This document shows, in pieces, positions 50,201-57,727 of a stretch of DNA of 57,727 nucleotides (position 1 is its first letter; each line of letters opens with the position of its first letter). Below the pieces are notes generated by a model. It did not search any database and was not told the origin of the DNA. It was given only the letters and a program-made list of their open reading frames with translations. This stretch comes from Faecalicatena fissicatena (GTDB lineage: Bacteria; Bacillota; Clostridia; Lachnospirales; Lachnospiraceae). A program made the position numbers and the translations under genes. The DNA lies in contig LDAQ01000020.1 of the NCBI GenBank assembly GCA_001028025.1, positions 1 through 57,727 on the forward strand. Direction: 5' to 3'.

Positions 50201-51460
50201 CTAAAGTTTTGTATCTCCATTGAACTCCCTCACCGCATTGAACATTGCCAGTATATTTTCCAGCGGAGTTCCGTGCTGCACATTGTGGATTGCATTGAAG
50301 ATAAAACCGCCGTCTTTTCCAAAGATCTCACAGCGTTCCAGTACCTGCCTCCGTACATCTTCCGGTGTTCCGAACGGCAGCACCTTCTGCGTATCAACTC
50401 CTCCACCCCAGAATGTAATGTCTTTTCCGTAGGTATCTTTCAGTTTCTGTGCATCCATGCCTGCGGCCGAGCATTGTACCGGGTTTAATATATCGAATCC
50501 TGCCTCTATAAATTTGGGAATGTAATCAAATACGGCGCCGCAGCTGTGTTTAATAGTCTTCCAGTCCGTATGATCATGAATCCAGCCATTGATCTTTTTA
50601 AAATGCGGCATCCAGAATTCATCAAATTTATCAAGCGGGAAAAATGTACTGTTCTGCGTACCAAAATCTGTTCCGCAGACATAGATGACATCCACTGTGT
50701 CCCCCATGATCTCGTATAATGTTTTCAGTGTCTCCAGTGCAATTTCCGTCTGACAGCCGAAAACTTCATGGATGTAATCCGGGTATAAATACGGAGCCAT
50801 ATACCAGTCATCAATTGCCCTTATTCCTTTTGGATATTTTAAAAACGGTGCCGGCACGTTTGCGATATCTCCCAGGGCCGTACTTCTGGTTCCTATGACC
50901 ACTGCCCTGCTGCAGTCTTTCAAAAGCTCCGCCTGCCTGCGGTAAAATTGCTTTTCTTCTTCTGAGAAAAGCTGAAATTCTTCCACATTGTCATGAAAAT
51001 CCATATGATCCTCGTCAATTTCCGGCTGACGTATGATACTGTCAAAATAGTACCCGCCCTTTGGCAGATGGGCACACGGCGGAGAACTTGTATCTCCTTC
51101 CACATAGGTATAATAGCCGCCTTTGCCGTCATCCGTAACCTGGAATTCTTCCGGAACGAGCAGGGTCTGCCCAAAGTAATCCCATTCTTTATATTTGTCC
51201 GTATGACATGCAAATAAATTTTTGTAAAAATCCACGCCCTGCACATCAATGCCTATGATATCTCTCAGATCGTCTTCGAAAATCCCCAGCATGCCGAACA
51301 GATCAGAACATTTTACCGGACCTTTCAGACCAAAATATTCCCTGAGATCTTTCAGACAGCTGACGTGCATCCCTGAGCATGCCTGCGCTCCGAAGTCGAT
51401 TGCCACCTTATCCGGCTGCCTGTGGTTTAATGATGTTAAAACTCTTTCTTTTGAATCCAT
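50201..51460 (-). CDS. Uroporphyrinogen decarboxylase-family protein, sugar-operon type (second copy)
   Basis: A 419-residue member of the URO-D superfamily. It starts DSKERVLTSLNHRQPDKVAIDFG and ends with the motif order KTIKHSCGAVFDYIPKFIEAG, FDILNPVQCSAAGMD, GTPEDVRRQVLERCEIFGKDG and HGTPLENILAMF. The HemE arginine motifs are missing. The His-x-Cys pair (HSC) is present, while the distal zinc Cys of MtaA-type enzymes is not visible (FIFNAIHNVQHG). It resembles the copy at 23.1 kb in these motifs, though it is longer by about 45 residues. It is the last gene of the rhamnose-type importer operon. Confidence 0.82.
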   Translation of the reverse strand: MDSKERVLTSLNHRQPDKVAIDFGAQACSGMHVSCLKDLREYFGLKGPVKCSDLFGMLGIFEDDLRDIIGIDVQGVDFYKNLFACHTDKYKEWDYFGQTLLVPEEFQVTDDGKGGYYTYVEGDTSSPPCAHLPKGGYYFDSIIRQPEIDEDHMDFHDNVEEFQLFSEEEKQFYRRQAELLKDCSRAVVIGTRSTALGDIANVPAPFLKYPKGIRAIDDWYMAPYLYPDYIHEVFGCQTEIALETLKTLYEIMGDTVDVIYVCGTDFGTQNSTFFPLDKFDEFWMPHFKKINGWIHDHTDWKTIKHSCGAVFDYIPKFIEAGFDILNPVQCSAAGMDAQKLKDTYGKDITFWGGGVDTQKVLPFGTPEDVRRQVLERCEIFGKDGGFIFNAIHNVQHGTPLENILAMFNAVREFNGDTKL

Positions 51461-51492
51461 GATTGTCCCTCCATTTTCCGTTCCTATTCTGT

Positions 51493-51523
51493 AAAGCCTT
51501 AAGTCTAAGTTTTATGGGGCTTT
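51493..51523 (-). terminator. Intercistronic hairpin after the third binding-protein gene
   Basis: aaagcc (51493-51498) pairs with ggcttt (51518-51523) in the 99-base gap between the binding-protein gene and the URO-D-like gene. Weaker than the similar hairpins after the other two binding-protein genes. Confidence 0.4.
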
Positions 51524-51559
51524 GACAATTTTTTATACCTCTAAAACAGATACCAAATC

Positions 51560-52627
51560 TTAGAATACATCTTTCCACTCATTAATATTGGAAGAGTCAA
51601 ACTTAAACAAAGGCCCTAAAACAACTTCTGTTCCGCCATCTTTTGCCTTAATAATCTCGTAATCACCCAAATCTCCGGCTTTAAAACTCTCTCCTTCGGC
51701 ACCTGTAATTTCACCATTTACCAGTGCCATTGCCGTATAACCGCCGAGCTGCCCGAGCTCGATCGGATTCCACAAATACATATACGGACAGGATTTGTCA
51801 TCACCGTCTCCCATATACTCTGCCAACTCTGAAGGCAGTCCAAGTCCTGTCAGCTTAACAGAAGAATGATCGTCCTGCAAAACTTTTGCTGCCGCATTGA
51901 TTCCAACGGTTGTAGGTGAGCAGATCACTTTCAGATCCGGGTATTTAGAAAGTAGCGCCTGTGTCTGATCCGTTGATTTTTGCGGTTCATCATCACCATA
52001 AGCGATCTCTGTTAACTCCAGTTTTGAATACTTATCATCCTTCATTGCTTCCTGCATAGCAGCGATCCAGGCATTCTGATTAGTTGCCTGTGAAGTTGCA
52101 GAAAGAATTGCCCATTGTCCTTCTCCGCCTGCAATATCATAGATTGCCTCCATTAAAGTCTTTCCTATCTCCGCATCTGAGGCCTGATTTACAAATACCT
52201 GCCTGCTGTCGGCATTTGTAGCAGAATCTAATCCGGATATTTTAATACCTGCATCCATCGCCTCTTCTAGCGCTGCCTGCAGCGCGTTCTGGTCATTTGC
52301 CGATACGGTGATAGAATCGACTCCCTGTGAGATCAGAGACTGGATAACAGATACCTGGGCATCAGCCGTAGCAGCCTCCGGATGTCTGACAATTACTTCT
52401 CCACCCGCTGCTTCAATCACATCAGTAAATCCACCGGCAATGATATCCATAAAAGGATTTCCTGCTGATTTTGTCACAAGCGCGTAGACCTTCTTGCCGC
52501 TGTCATCTGCTTTTTTTACATCTTCAGCTTTTGAGCCTTCCTTGTCCGCTCCGCTGTTTCCGCAGCCAGCTATAAGACTGACAACCATTGCCGCACACAA
52601 CAACATACCTACCATTTTTTTCTTCAT
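51560..52627 (-). CDS. Sugar-binding lipoprotein, RhaS/LsrB-like
   Basis: A 355-residue lipoprotein with signal peptide ending VVSLIAGC. The fold motifs are KSAGNPFMDIIAGGFTDVIEA, QSLISQGVDSITVSANDQNAL, GLDSATNADSRQVFVNQAS, GLGLPSELAEYMGDGD and LWNPIELGQLGGYTAMALVNG. The LGLPSE and LWNP--LG-L--Y stretches are what I recall of the rhamnose/autoinducer-2 binding branch (RhaS, LsrB). The ATG at 52627 follows AAGGAGG. In this operon the binding protein comes after the ATPase and both permeases, as in lsrACDB. Confidence 0.88.
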   Translation of the reverse strand: MKKKMVGMLLCAAMVVSLIAGCGNSGADKEGSKAEDVKKADDSGKKVYALVTKSAGNPFMDIIAGGFTDVIEAAGGEVIVRHPEAATADAQVSVIQSLISQGVDSITVSANDQNALQAALEEAMDAGIKISGLDSATNADSRQVFVNQASDAEIGKTLMEAIYDIAGGEGQWAILSATSQATNQNAWIAAMQEAMKDDKYSKLELTEIAYGDDEPQKSTDQTQALLSKYPDLKVICSPTTVGINAAAKVLQDDHSSVKLTGLGLPSELAEYMGDGDDKSCPYMYLWNPIELGQLGGYTAMALVNGEITGAEGESFKAGDLGDYEIIKAKDGGTEVVLGPLFKFDSSNINEWKDVF

Positions 52628-52697
52628 GACTTTCTTCCTCCTTATTTTAAATTCCTCGTCTATACAAAGCACGCAATGTGCCTGGTATCTTTTTATC

Positions 52698-53708
52698 TTA
52701 TTTCATCTCTATACTTTTACTCTGCAATTTAACTCCGCGGAAAATATTCGGCAGCAATACGGAGAGTACAAGCAAAATTCCCAATATGATCAGGATGATC
52801 TGCGGATTAAGGTTGATCAGCCCAAGCCCGATCCTCAGACAAATAATAATAAAAGCTGCAATAATCCCTCCCTGCAATTTGCCTTTGCCGCCATTCGTTG
52901 AGATGCCGCCGAATACCGCCATTGCTATCGCATCCATTTCAAATCCGTTTCCTGTTGTTGTGTTTGCCCCATAGAGAACGGATACAAGTAATAATGCCGC
53001 AAGCCCTGACATAAATCCAGTAACAGAATATACAATCAGTCTGGTTCTTTCTACCTGTATGCCGGCATAGTAAGCTGCCAGCTTATTGGAACCAATTGCA
53101 TAAAGTCTTCTTCCAAATGTAGTGGCGCAAAGCACGACCGTGAATCCTGCCGCAAGAATAATGACAAGAAATACGATATAAGGAACCTTACCCACTTTTC
53201 CCGATATCATCCGGAATCCATCTGCCTTTGTCAGAGAGACAGAACCGCCGCTGCCAAGTGTAATCTCCGCAATTCCTCTGAATATGATCTGGGTCGCAAG
53301 AGTTACAATCATCGGAGGCAGCTCTGTAAATCTGGTAAGAATAATTCCATTTACAAAGCCACAAGCCATACCGGTCATCAGACATATGAGCACGACTGCT
53401 ATAAAGGGGATTCCTTTGTTATATGCCGTGCAAGCCATCGTGGCTGACAAGCATACGATTGAACCTACTGAAATATCAATATCACCCATGATCAAAATAT
53501 AGGCCATTGGCAGGAGAATGAACACCTCCGTCAGGTATTTCGGCATCTCACGTAATACATTTGAAAACTGATACATAGAGGAAATATTTATACAAAAGAT
53601 ATTTACAGCAATAAATAACACAACCAGCATACCTTCCCAACTCAGAATTCTTTTTTGCCAAACCTTTTCAGGTTTATTGGCAATACTTCTTCCTGATTTA
53701 CCAGCCAT
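52698..53708 (-). CDS. Ribose/rhamnose-type ABC permease, second subunit
   Basis: A 336-residue permease with the family motif LLPMAYILIMGDIDISVGSIVCLSA (about 67-91) and MAVFGGISTNGGKGKLQGG near 275. It differs from the other permease of the operon, so the channel is probably a heterodimer as in RhaPQ or LsrCD. The gene starts two bases after the partner's end. Confidence 0.9.
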   Translation of the reverse strand: MAGKSGRSIANKPEKVWQKRILSWEGMLVVLFIAVNIFCINISSMYQFSNVLREMPKYLTEVFILLPMAYILIMGDIDISVGSIVCLSATMACTAYNKGIPFIAVVLICLMTGMACGFVNGIILTRFTELPPMIVTLATQIIFRGIAEITLGSGGSVSLTKADGFRMISGKVGKVPYIVFLVIILAAGFTVVLCATTFGRRLYAIGSNKLAAYYAGIQVERTRLIVYSVTGFMSGLAALLLVSVLYGANTTTGNGFEMDAIAMAVFGGISTNGGKGKLQGGIIAAFIIICLRIGLGLINLNPQIILIILGILLVLSVLLPNIFRGVKLQSKSIEMK

Positions 53709-53710
53709 AG

Positions 53711-54703
53711 CTAAATCTCCCTTTCTTTCAGATTATTTCTGTCAATTGTTCTTTGCGTAATTACATTCAGTATAATTACCACTAAGATGATCACTCCCTT
53801 TACTGTATTCTGTGCAATCGCCTCTATCCCCACCAAAGGAAGTGCCTTTGCAATAGCAGCCAGAACCAGGCCGCCAAGCAGCGCCCCTGCAACGCTTCCT
53901 CTGCCCCCGGACATACTTACTCCGCCAATTACGCAGGCTGCAATGATATCCATTTCTTTCCCGTAGAGCATATTGGGCTGTGCTGATGAATACACAGATA
54001 CTGCAATTGTTCCGCAGATACCTGCCAAAATACCCATCATTACATACACGAACAGTTCTACATTGCTTATATTAATACCAGAAATCGATGCGGCTTCTTT
54101 ATTGCTGCCTACTGCATAGACCTTCCGTCCAAGCCTGGTCCATTTCATCATAACGAAAAATAACGCATAGACGCCAATCAAAACCCAGATCACATAGTTG
54201 ATCCCCCAAAATTTATCCAGGGCAAAGCTGCTGAACGTCCCCAGATCCTCTGCACTGACCCATTCATTATTTGCAACCAGATATGCGAGCCCGCGGTAAA
54301 CATACATAGCCCCCATCGTCGCTATGATAGGCAGTACCTTGCCTCTGGAGATCACAAGTCCATTGATCAGACCACAAAGGCCGCCTATTGCCATTGCAAT
54401 CAAAAAAATTAGAAACACATTCTTCACCACTCCATATTTCATCAGCATTCCTGCTGTCATGCCTGAAAGGGCCAGTGAAGATGCAACCGAGATATCTATC
54501 CCGCCTATCAGCAAAATGCCCAGCATTCCAACTGCCATAATCATTGTTACAGTATTGTTCCTTAACATATCAATGATAGATTTATAAGTCATAAATGATG
54601 GACTTTTTATTGTAATAGCTGCACAGAGCAGTACCAGCACCACGAGCAGGCTTATTTCCCTGGATGTCGTAATCGTCTTAAGAATTGATTTGTTCTTTTT
54701 CAT
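53711..54703 (-). CDS. Ribose/rhamnose-type ABC permease, first subunit
   Basis: A 330-residue permease: AVGMLGILLIGGIDISVASSLALSG and CVIGGVSMSGGRGSVAGALLGG are the characteristic motifs. The ATG at 54703 has GGAGGCGG upstream and overlaps the ATPase gene by 26 bases; the longer frame to 54772 is inside that gene. Confidence 0.9.
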   Translation of the reverse strand: MKKNKSILKTITTSREISLLVVLVLLCAAITIKSPSFMTYKSIIDMLRNNTVTMIMAVGMLGILLIGGIDISVASSLALSGMTAGMLMKYGVVKNVFLIFLIAMAIGGLCGLINGLVISRGKVLPIIATMGAMYVYRGLAYLVANNEWVSAEDLGTFSSFALDKFWGINYVIWVLIGVYALFFVMMKWTRLGRKVYAVGSNKEAASISGINISNVELFVYVMMGILAGICGTIAVSVYSSAQPNMLYGKEMDIIAACVIGGVSMSGGRGSVAGALLGGLVLAAIAKALPLVGIEAIAQNTVKGVIILVVIILNVITQRTIDRNNLKEREI

Positions 54704-56210
54704 ATTCCGCCTCCTGCAAATCTGATGACTTTTCCATTGCCAGCTCCAGAATCCGTTCCTGTGTCGTTTCATGTCCGTTCAGCTCCCCAGTCACCTTTCC
54801 ATTACACATGATCACGATCCTGTCGCTCATGCCGAGTATTTCTGGCATCTCAGAAGAAATCATGACAATGGCGTATCCCTGCTCCGCCAGATCCCCCATT
54901 ATCTGATAGATTTCGGCTTTTGCTCCAACATCAACACCTTTTGTCGGTTCGTCCAGTATGACAACCTTCATCTCTTGTCCCAAGGCCTTAGCAACTACGA
55001 CCTTCTGCTGATTGCCTCCTGACAGAGAGGAAGCCTGATCAAAAATAGTAACTGCTTTCGTATCAACGGATTCCAGTAACTCCTTCGATATTTTACGCTC
55101 TACTTTATTGTTATTAAATCCCCATTTTGCATGTTTGTGCATAATCGGAAGGGTTACATTGTCACCCAGCCCCCAATTCAGAATAAGCCCCTGCTTCTGC
55201 CTGTCCTCGGGCAGCAGAATGATCCCGTTTTTAATGGCATCTGCAGGTTCTTTAATCTTCACCTCTTTTTTATTTAGATATAATTTACCCGAATCCGGTT
55301 TGGTAACCCCGCATATGCTTTCTACCACTTCTGTTCTTCCAGCCCCGACCAGACCGGTAATTCCTATAATTTCTCCTGCTCTTACGCTGAAAGAAACATC
55401 TTTATAATATCCTGCTCTTGTAAATCGCTCTACTCTAAGTACCTCTTCCCCCATCTGTACACTTGGTTTTGGAAAAAGATCCTTTATCTCTCTTCCTACC
55501 ATCGCTTTGATCAGCTCTGCATTGGTAATGCCATCAACCAGATATGTATTGATGTACTGTGAATCCCTAAAAACCGTAATCCTGTCTGCCAAACGGTACA
55601 TGTCCTCAAACCGGTGTGATATAAATATGATGGATACTCCGTTTTCTTTTAATCTGTCTACAATTGTATAAAGTTCTTCAGACTCATTCTTCGTCAGAGC
55701 AGCCGTCGGTTCATCCAAAATAATGATTCTCGCATTCGTTGACAGAGCTTTCGCTATCTCCACCATTTGCTGCTGAGCTACAGAAAGCGTTCCCATTTCA
55801 TCCGTTGGTGCAAAATCTGTATTTAATTCTTTTAAAATCTTTGCTGCCTGAAGGTTCATCTCTTTCCACTGGATCATCCCATATTTCAACATCTCGTGTC
55901 CCTTAAATATATTTTCGGCCACAGACAGATCCGGATATGATGTTGGGTGCTGATATACCGCTGCTATCCCGGCCTCCTGTGCATCCCTTGGCCTTTTGAA
56001 CTCAACCTTTTTCCCGTCAAGGAACATCTCCCCTTCCTCTGCTCTATGTACCCCGGTAATAACTTTAATAAGTGTAGACTTACCTGCTCCGTTTTCTCCC
56101 ATCAGTGCATGTACTTCACCTTTTTTAAGTTGAAATCTGACGTTATTAAGCGCTTTGACTCCCGGAAATATCTTCGTAATTCCTTTAAGTTCCAATATAT
56201 ACTCTGACAC
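54678..56210 (-). CDS. Sugar ABC transporter double ATPase (RbsA/LsrA/RhaT type)
   Basis: A 510-residue double ATPase: GENGAGKST and IIILDEPTAALTKNESEEL in domain 1, degenerate GLVGAGRTEVV, SLSGGNQQKVVVAKAL and VVILDEPTKGVDVGAKAE in domain 2. It is the first gene of the operon. The start is a GTG at 56210 preceded by AAGGGTG. An AraC-family gene is divergent. Confidence 0.9.
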   Translation of the reverse strand: MSEYILELKGITKIFPGVKALNNVRFQLKKGEVHALMGENGAGKSTLIKVITGVHRAEEGEMFLDGKKVEFKRPRDAQEAGIAAVYQHPTSYPDLSVAENIFKGHEMLKYGMIQWKEMNLQAAKILKELNTDFAPTDEMGTLSVAQQQMVEIAKALSTNARIIILDEPTAALTKNESEELYTIVDRLKENGVSIIFISHRFEDMYRLADRITVFRDSQYINTYLVDGITNAELIKAMVGREIKDLFPKPSVQMGEEVLRVERFTRAGYYKDVSFSVRAGEIIGITGLVGAGRTEVVESICGVTKPDSGKLYLNKKEVKIKEPADAIKNGIILLPEDRQKQGLILNWGLGDNVTLPIMHKHAKWGFNNNKVERKISKELLESVDTKAVTIFDQASSLSGGNQQKVVVAKALGQEMKVVILDEPTKGVDVGAKAEIYQIMGDLAEQGYAIVMISSEMPEILGMSDRIVIMCNGKVTGELNGHETTQERILELAMEKSSDLQEAEYEKEQINS

Positions 56211-56397
56211 CTTTCACCCTTCCCTTCCTTAAATTAATTCCCTTTTTCCAATGATGACTTTACTTTTCCTCTCAAATTTAAAATCAGCGGGCTTAAAATA
56301 TATTTTGAGAAGTGTTTACTTTTATTTATTTTCAATTATATTTCTTATATCCTTCTCGAAAAATATGATTCAAGACTAAAAATGATATAATTAAGAC

Positions 56398-56426
56398 TTG
56401 TTTTTCCTCACATGTTTTTGTATAAT
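56398..56426 (+). promoter_or_regulatory. Promoter of the AraC-family regulator
   Basis: TTGTTT (56398-56403), a 17-base spacer ending in TG, and TATAAT (56421-56426). The 338-base gap to the divergent operon is very AT-rich; no clear operator repeat was found. Confidence 0.6.
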
Positions 56427-56548
56427 TTATCTATATTTCTTTGCTTTTTCTTTTTATTTTTGTTTCTCCATATATTTAATAACTGAATTTCCTCTGTAAA
56501 ATTAGATATTTTATGACATATCGAGCATTTTTCAGCAAGGAGGCTCTT

Positions 56549-57445
56549 ATGATTTTCACTTTAAATTTTCAGTCAACACTGGAACATGAAGAAATTCTTC
56601 CTGTAGATCCTGTGGAATTTCCATACATTTGTAATTATGCTGAATTAAATAATTGTATTGACCGATGCTTCCCTTGGCATTGGCATCCATTTTTCGAATT
56701 GGACTATATCGTGGAAGGTGAAATAGAGCTCAGAACAGCGGATAACGTATATAATTTGAAAAAGGAAGATGTCTTTTTTATCAATTCTGGAGTTATGCAT
56801 AGTGTTCATGCAAAAGATAAAATGTACGGATGTAAAATCTATGCCCATTTATTTGATATGCATTTTCTGTCTGGAACGTATAATAGCCTGTTTGAACAAA
56901 AATATTTTCTTCCCATTATAAAAAACCAGGATTTTCAAATTTATCTTATTCATTCAGACTCTCATCGAAGAATTCGGATGATCCAAATTTTTTTAAGAAT
57001 GATCGAATTGAATAAACAGGAACCTTTCGGATTTGAGTTTGAAATCCGGAGGGAATTATGTAACTTTTGGTGTATGCTACTTGAAGAAACTGCAGATTTA
57101 CGTAAGCAGAATACTGAAAGGAACACCATTGATGTCGACCGTCTAAAAAAAATGATGCAATTCATCCATGAGCATTATGCGGATAAAATAACCCTCGGGG
57201 ATATTGCTATTTCCACTAATATCAGCACCCGGGAATGCAGCAGATGTTTTCAGCGCTGTATTAAAATATCTCCGATTAATTATTTAAATGAACACAGGAT
57301 TCGTATGGCAGCGCAAATGTTGCTCCAAACCGATAAAAATATTATTACTATAAGTGAAAACTGCGGTTTTAGTTCAAGCAGCTATTTTAGTAAACTTTTT
57401 CAAAAAATAATGGGATGTACTCCCAAAAATTATCGAAAAAAATAG
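56549..57445 (+). CDS. AraC-family transcriptional regulator with cupin sensor
   Basis: A 298-residue regulator. The N-terminal cupin domain (about 25-110) has FPWHWHPFFELDYIVEGEIEL and FFINSGVMHSVHAKD. The C-terminal double helix-turn-helix (about 200-297) has ITLGDIAISTNISTRECSRCFQRCIKISPINYLNEHRIRMA and ISENCGFSSSSYFSKLFQKIMGCTPKNYRKK. This is the layout of RhaS/RhaR-like sugar activators. The ATG at 56549 has AAGGAGG upstream. It is divergent from the rhamnose-type importer, which it probably activates. Confidence 0.92.
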   Translation: MIFTLNFQSTLEHEEILPVDPVEFPYICNYAELNNCIDRCFPWHWHPFFELDYIVEGEIELRTADNVYNLKKEDVFFINSGVMHSVHAKDKMYGCKIYAHLFDMHFLSGTYNSLFEQKYFLPIIKNQDFQIYLIHSDSHRRIRMIQIFLRMIELNKQEPFGFEFEIRRELCNFWCMLLEETADLRKQNTERNTIDVDRLKKMMQFIHEHYADKITLGDIAISTNISTRECSRCFQRCIKISPINYLNEHRIRMAAQMLLQTDKNIITISENCGFSSSSYFSKLFQKIMGCTPKNYRKK

Positions 57446-57483
57446 AGAGGGATTTTAATCCATCTCAGACTTTTTTAATCTAT

Positions 57484-57660
57484 CTATAGACCACCTACAA
57501 TGATACCTGTCATTCCGCCTTTGCGGTATCTGTCCCCCTCACCTAACACTAATTTCAATCTCAACAGGATTGCCAAGGCAGTCATTGATCCTCTGTCGGT
57601 TATTATTGCCCCGCCAGGCACCGGACCAATGTCATTAAGATAGCAAATATGAATGCCACC
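57484..57660 (-). pseudogene. Possible C-terminal remnant of a gene (thiolase-like by a loose match)
   Basis: On the minus strand a frame of 58 codons runs between stops (TAA at 57661-57663 and TAG at 57484-57486) with a protein-like reading: GPVPGGAIITDRGSMTALAI, then LLRLKLVLGEGDRYRKGG and MTGIIVGGL. The spacing of GGAI, Gly-x-x-x-Ala and Gly-Gly near the end resembles the last 45 residues of thiolases, but the GHP motif is lost. There is no start codon, and the upstream codon is a stop, so if real it is a broken fragment. The rest of the gap from 57446 to the window edge shows nothing else. Confidence 0.3.
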
Positions 57661-57727
57661 TTACCATGAAATCTTATAATTCAATGTAAAGTGACACTCT
57701 GGGTTTATGATATTTTCTGCTTTTAGA

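Overview
The window reads as a stretch of chromosome from a gut-type Firmicute, most likely a member of the Lachnospiraceae (Clostridia). The reasons are the paired GlgC/GlgD subunits, AGGAGG-type ribosome binding sites before nearly every gene, a Bacillus ydjGHI-like triad, a SEC-C-tagged methionine aminopeptidase, several DeoR-family regulators and a dense set of sugar ABC transporters. The genus cannot be fixed from sequence alone. I see no rRNA, tRNA, CRISPR array, transposase or phage genes.

Layout: 0.3-2.6 kb holds glgC-glgD (ADP-glucose synthesis for glycogen). 2.8-6.4 kb is a minus-strand operon of a zinc-ribbon protein, a TPM-domain protein and an SPFH protein. 6.6-13.0 kb is an unusual minus-strand operon that joins a very large solute-binding lipoprotein and two MalF/MalG-type permeases to a HlyD-like adaptor and a MacB/FtsX-like permease. 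A divergent two-component system (13.4-15.4 kb) and a separate LolD/MacB-like ATPase (15.4-16.2 kb) sit beside it. 16.4-25.7 kb is an eight-gene operon that looks like a non-PTS polyol (galactitol-type) pathway: ABC importer, FGGY kinase, GatD-like dehydrogenase, PfkB kinase and class II aldolase, plus a uroporphyrinogen-decarboxylase-like protein. A divergent DeoR regulator follows. 26.9-30.5 kb is a NitT/TauT-type ABC transporter led by a BioB-like radical SAM enzyme.

From 30.8 to 45.0 kb lies a sugar-catabolism island: two xylose-isomerase-like TIM barrels, two paralogous DeoR regulators, a ribose-type ABC importer with an Old Yellow Enzyme relative, and on the plus strand PfkB kinase, fuculose-type aldolase, rhamnulokinase-like kinase and Gfo/Idh/MocA dehydrogenase. 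These converge on a rhamnulose-1-phosphate-aldolase-like gene across a giant palindrome. 45.4-47.6 kb holds a DUF1015 protein and methionine aminopeptidase. 47.7-49.8 kb is a two-gene ATPase + TOPRIM-like module resembling OLD/PARIS/AbiL-type defence pairs. 50.2-56.2 kb is a third ribose/rhamnose-type importer with a second uroporphyrinogen-decarboxylase-like protein, under a divergent AraC regulator. The right edge holds a possible decayed gene remnant.

The overall theme is import and breakdown of unusual sugars or polyols, with one regulator per operon and strong hairpins just after each ribose-type binding-protein gene. Several palindromic repeats are dispersed in the intergenic gaps. The best candidates for something undescribed are the hybrid import/export operon with its two-component system, the recurrent pairing of uroporphyrinogen-decarboxylase-like proteins with sugar ABC operons, the radical SAM-led transporter operon, and the ATPase/TOPRIM pair. 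All functional assignments come from reading motifs by eye; no database search was run.
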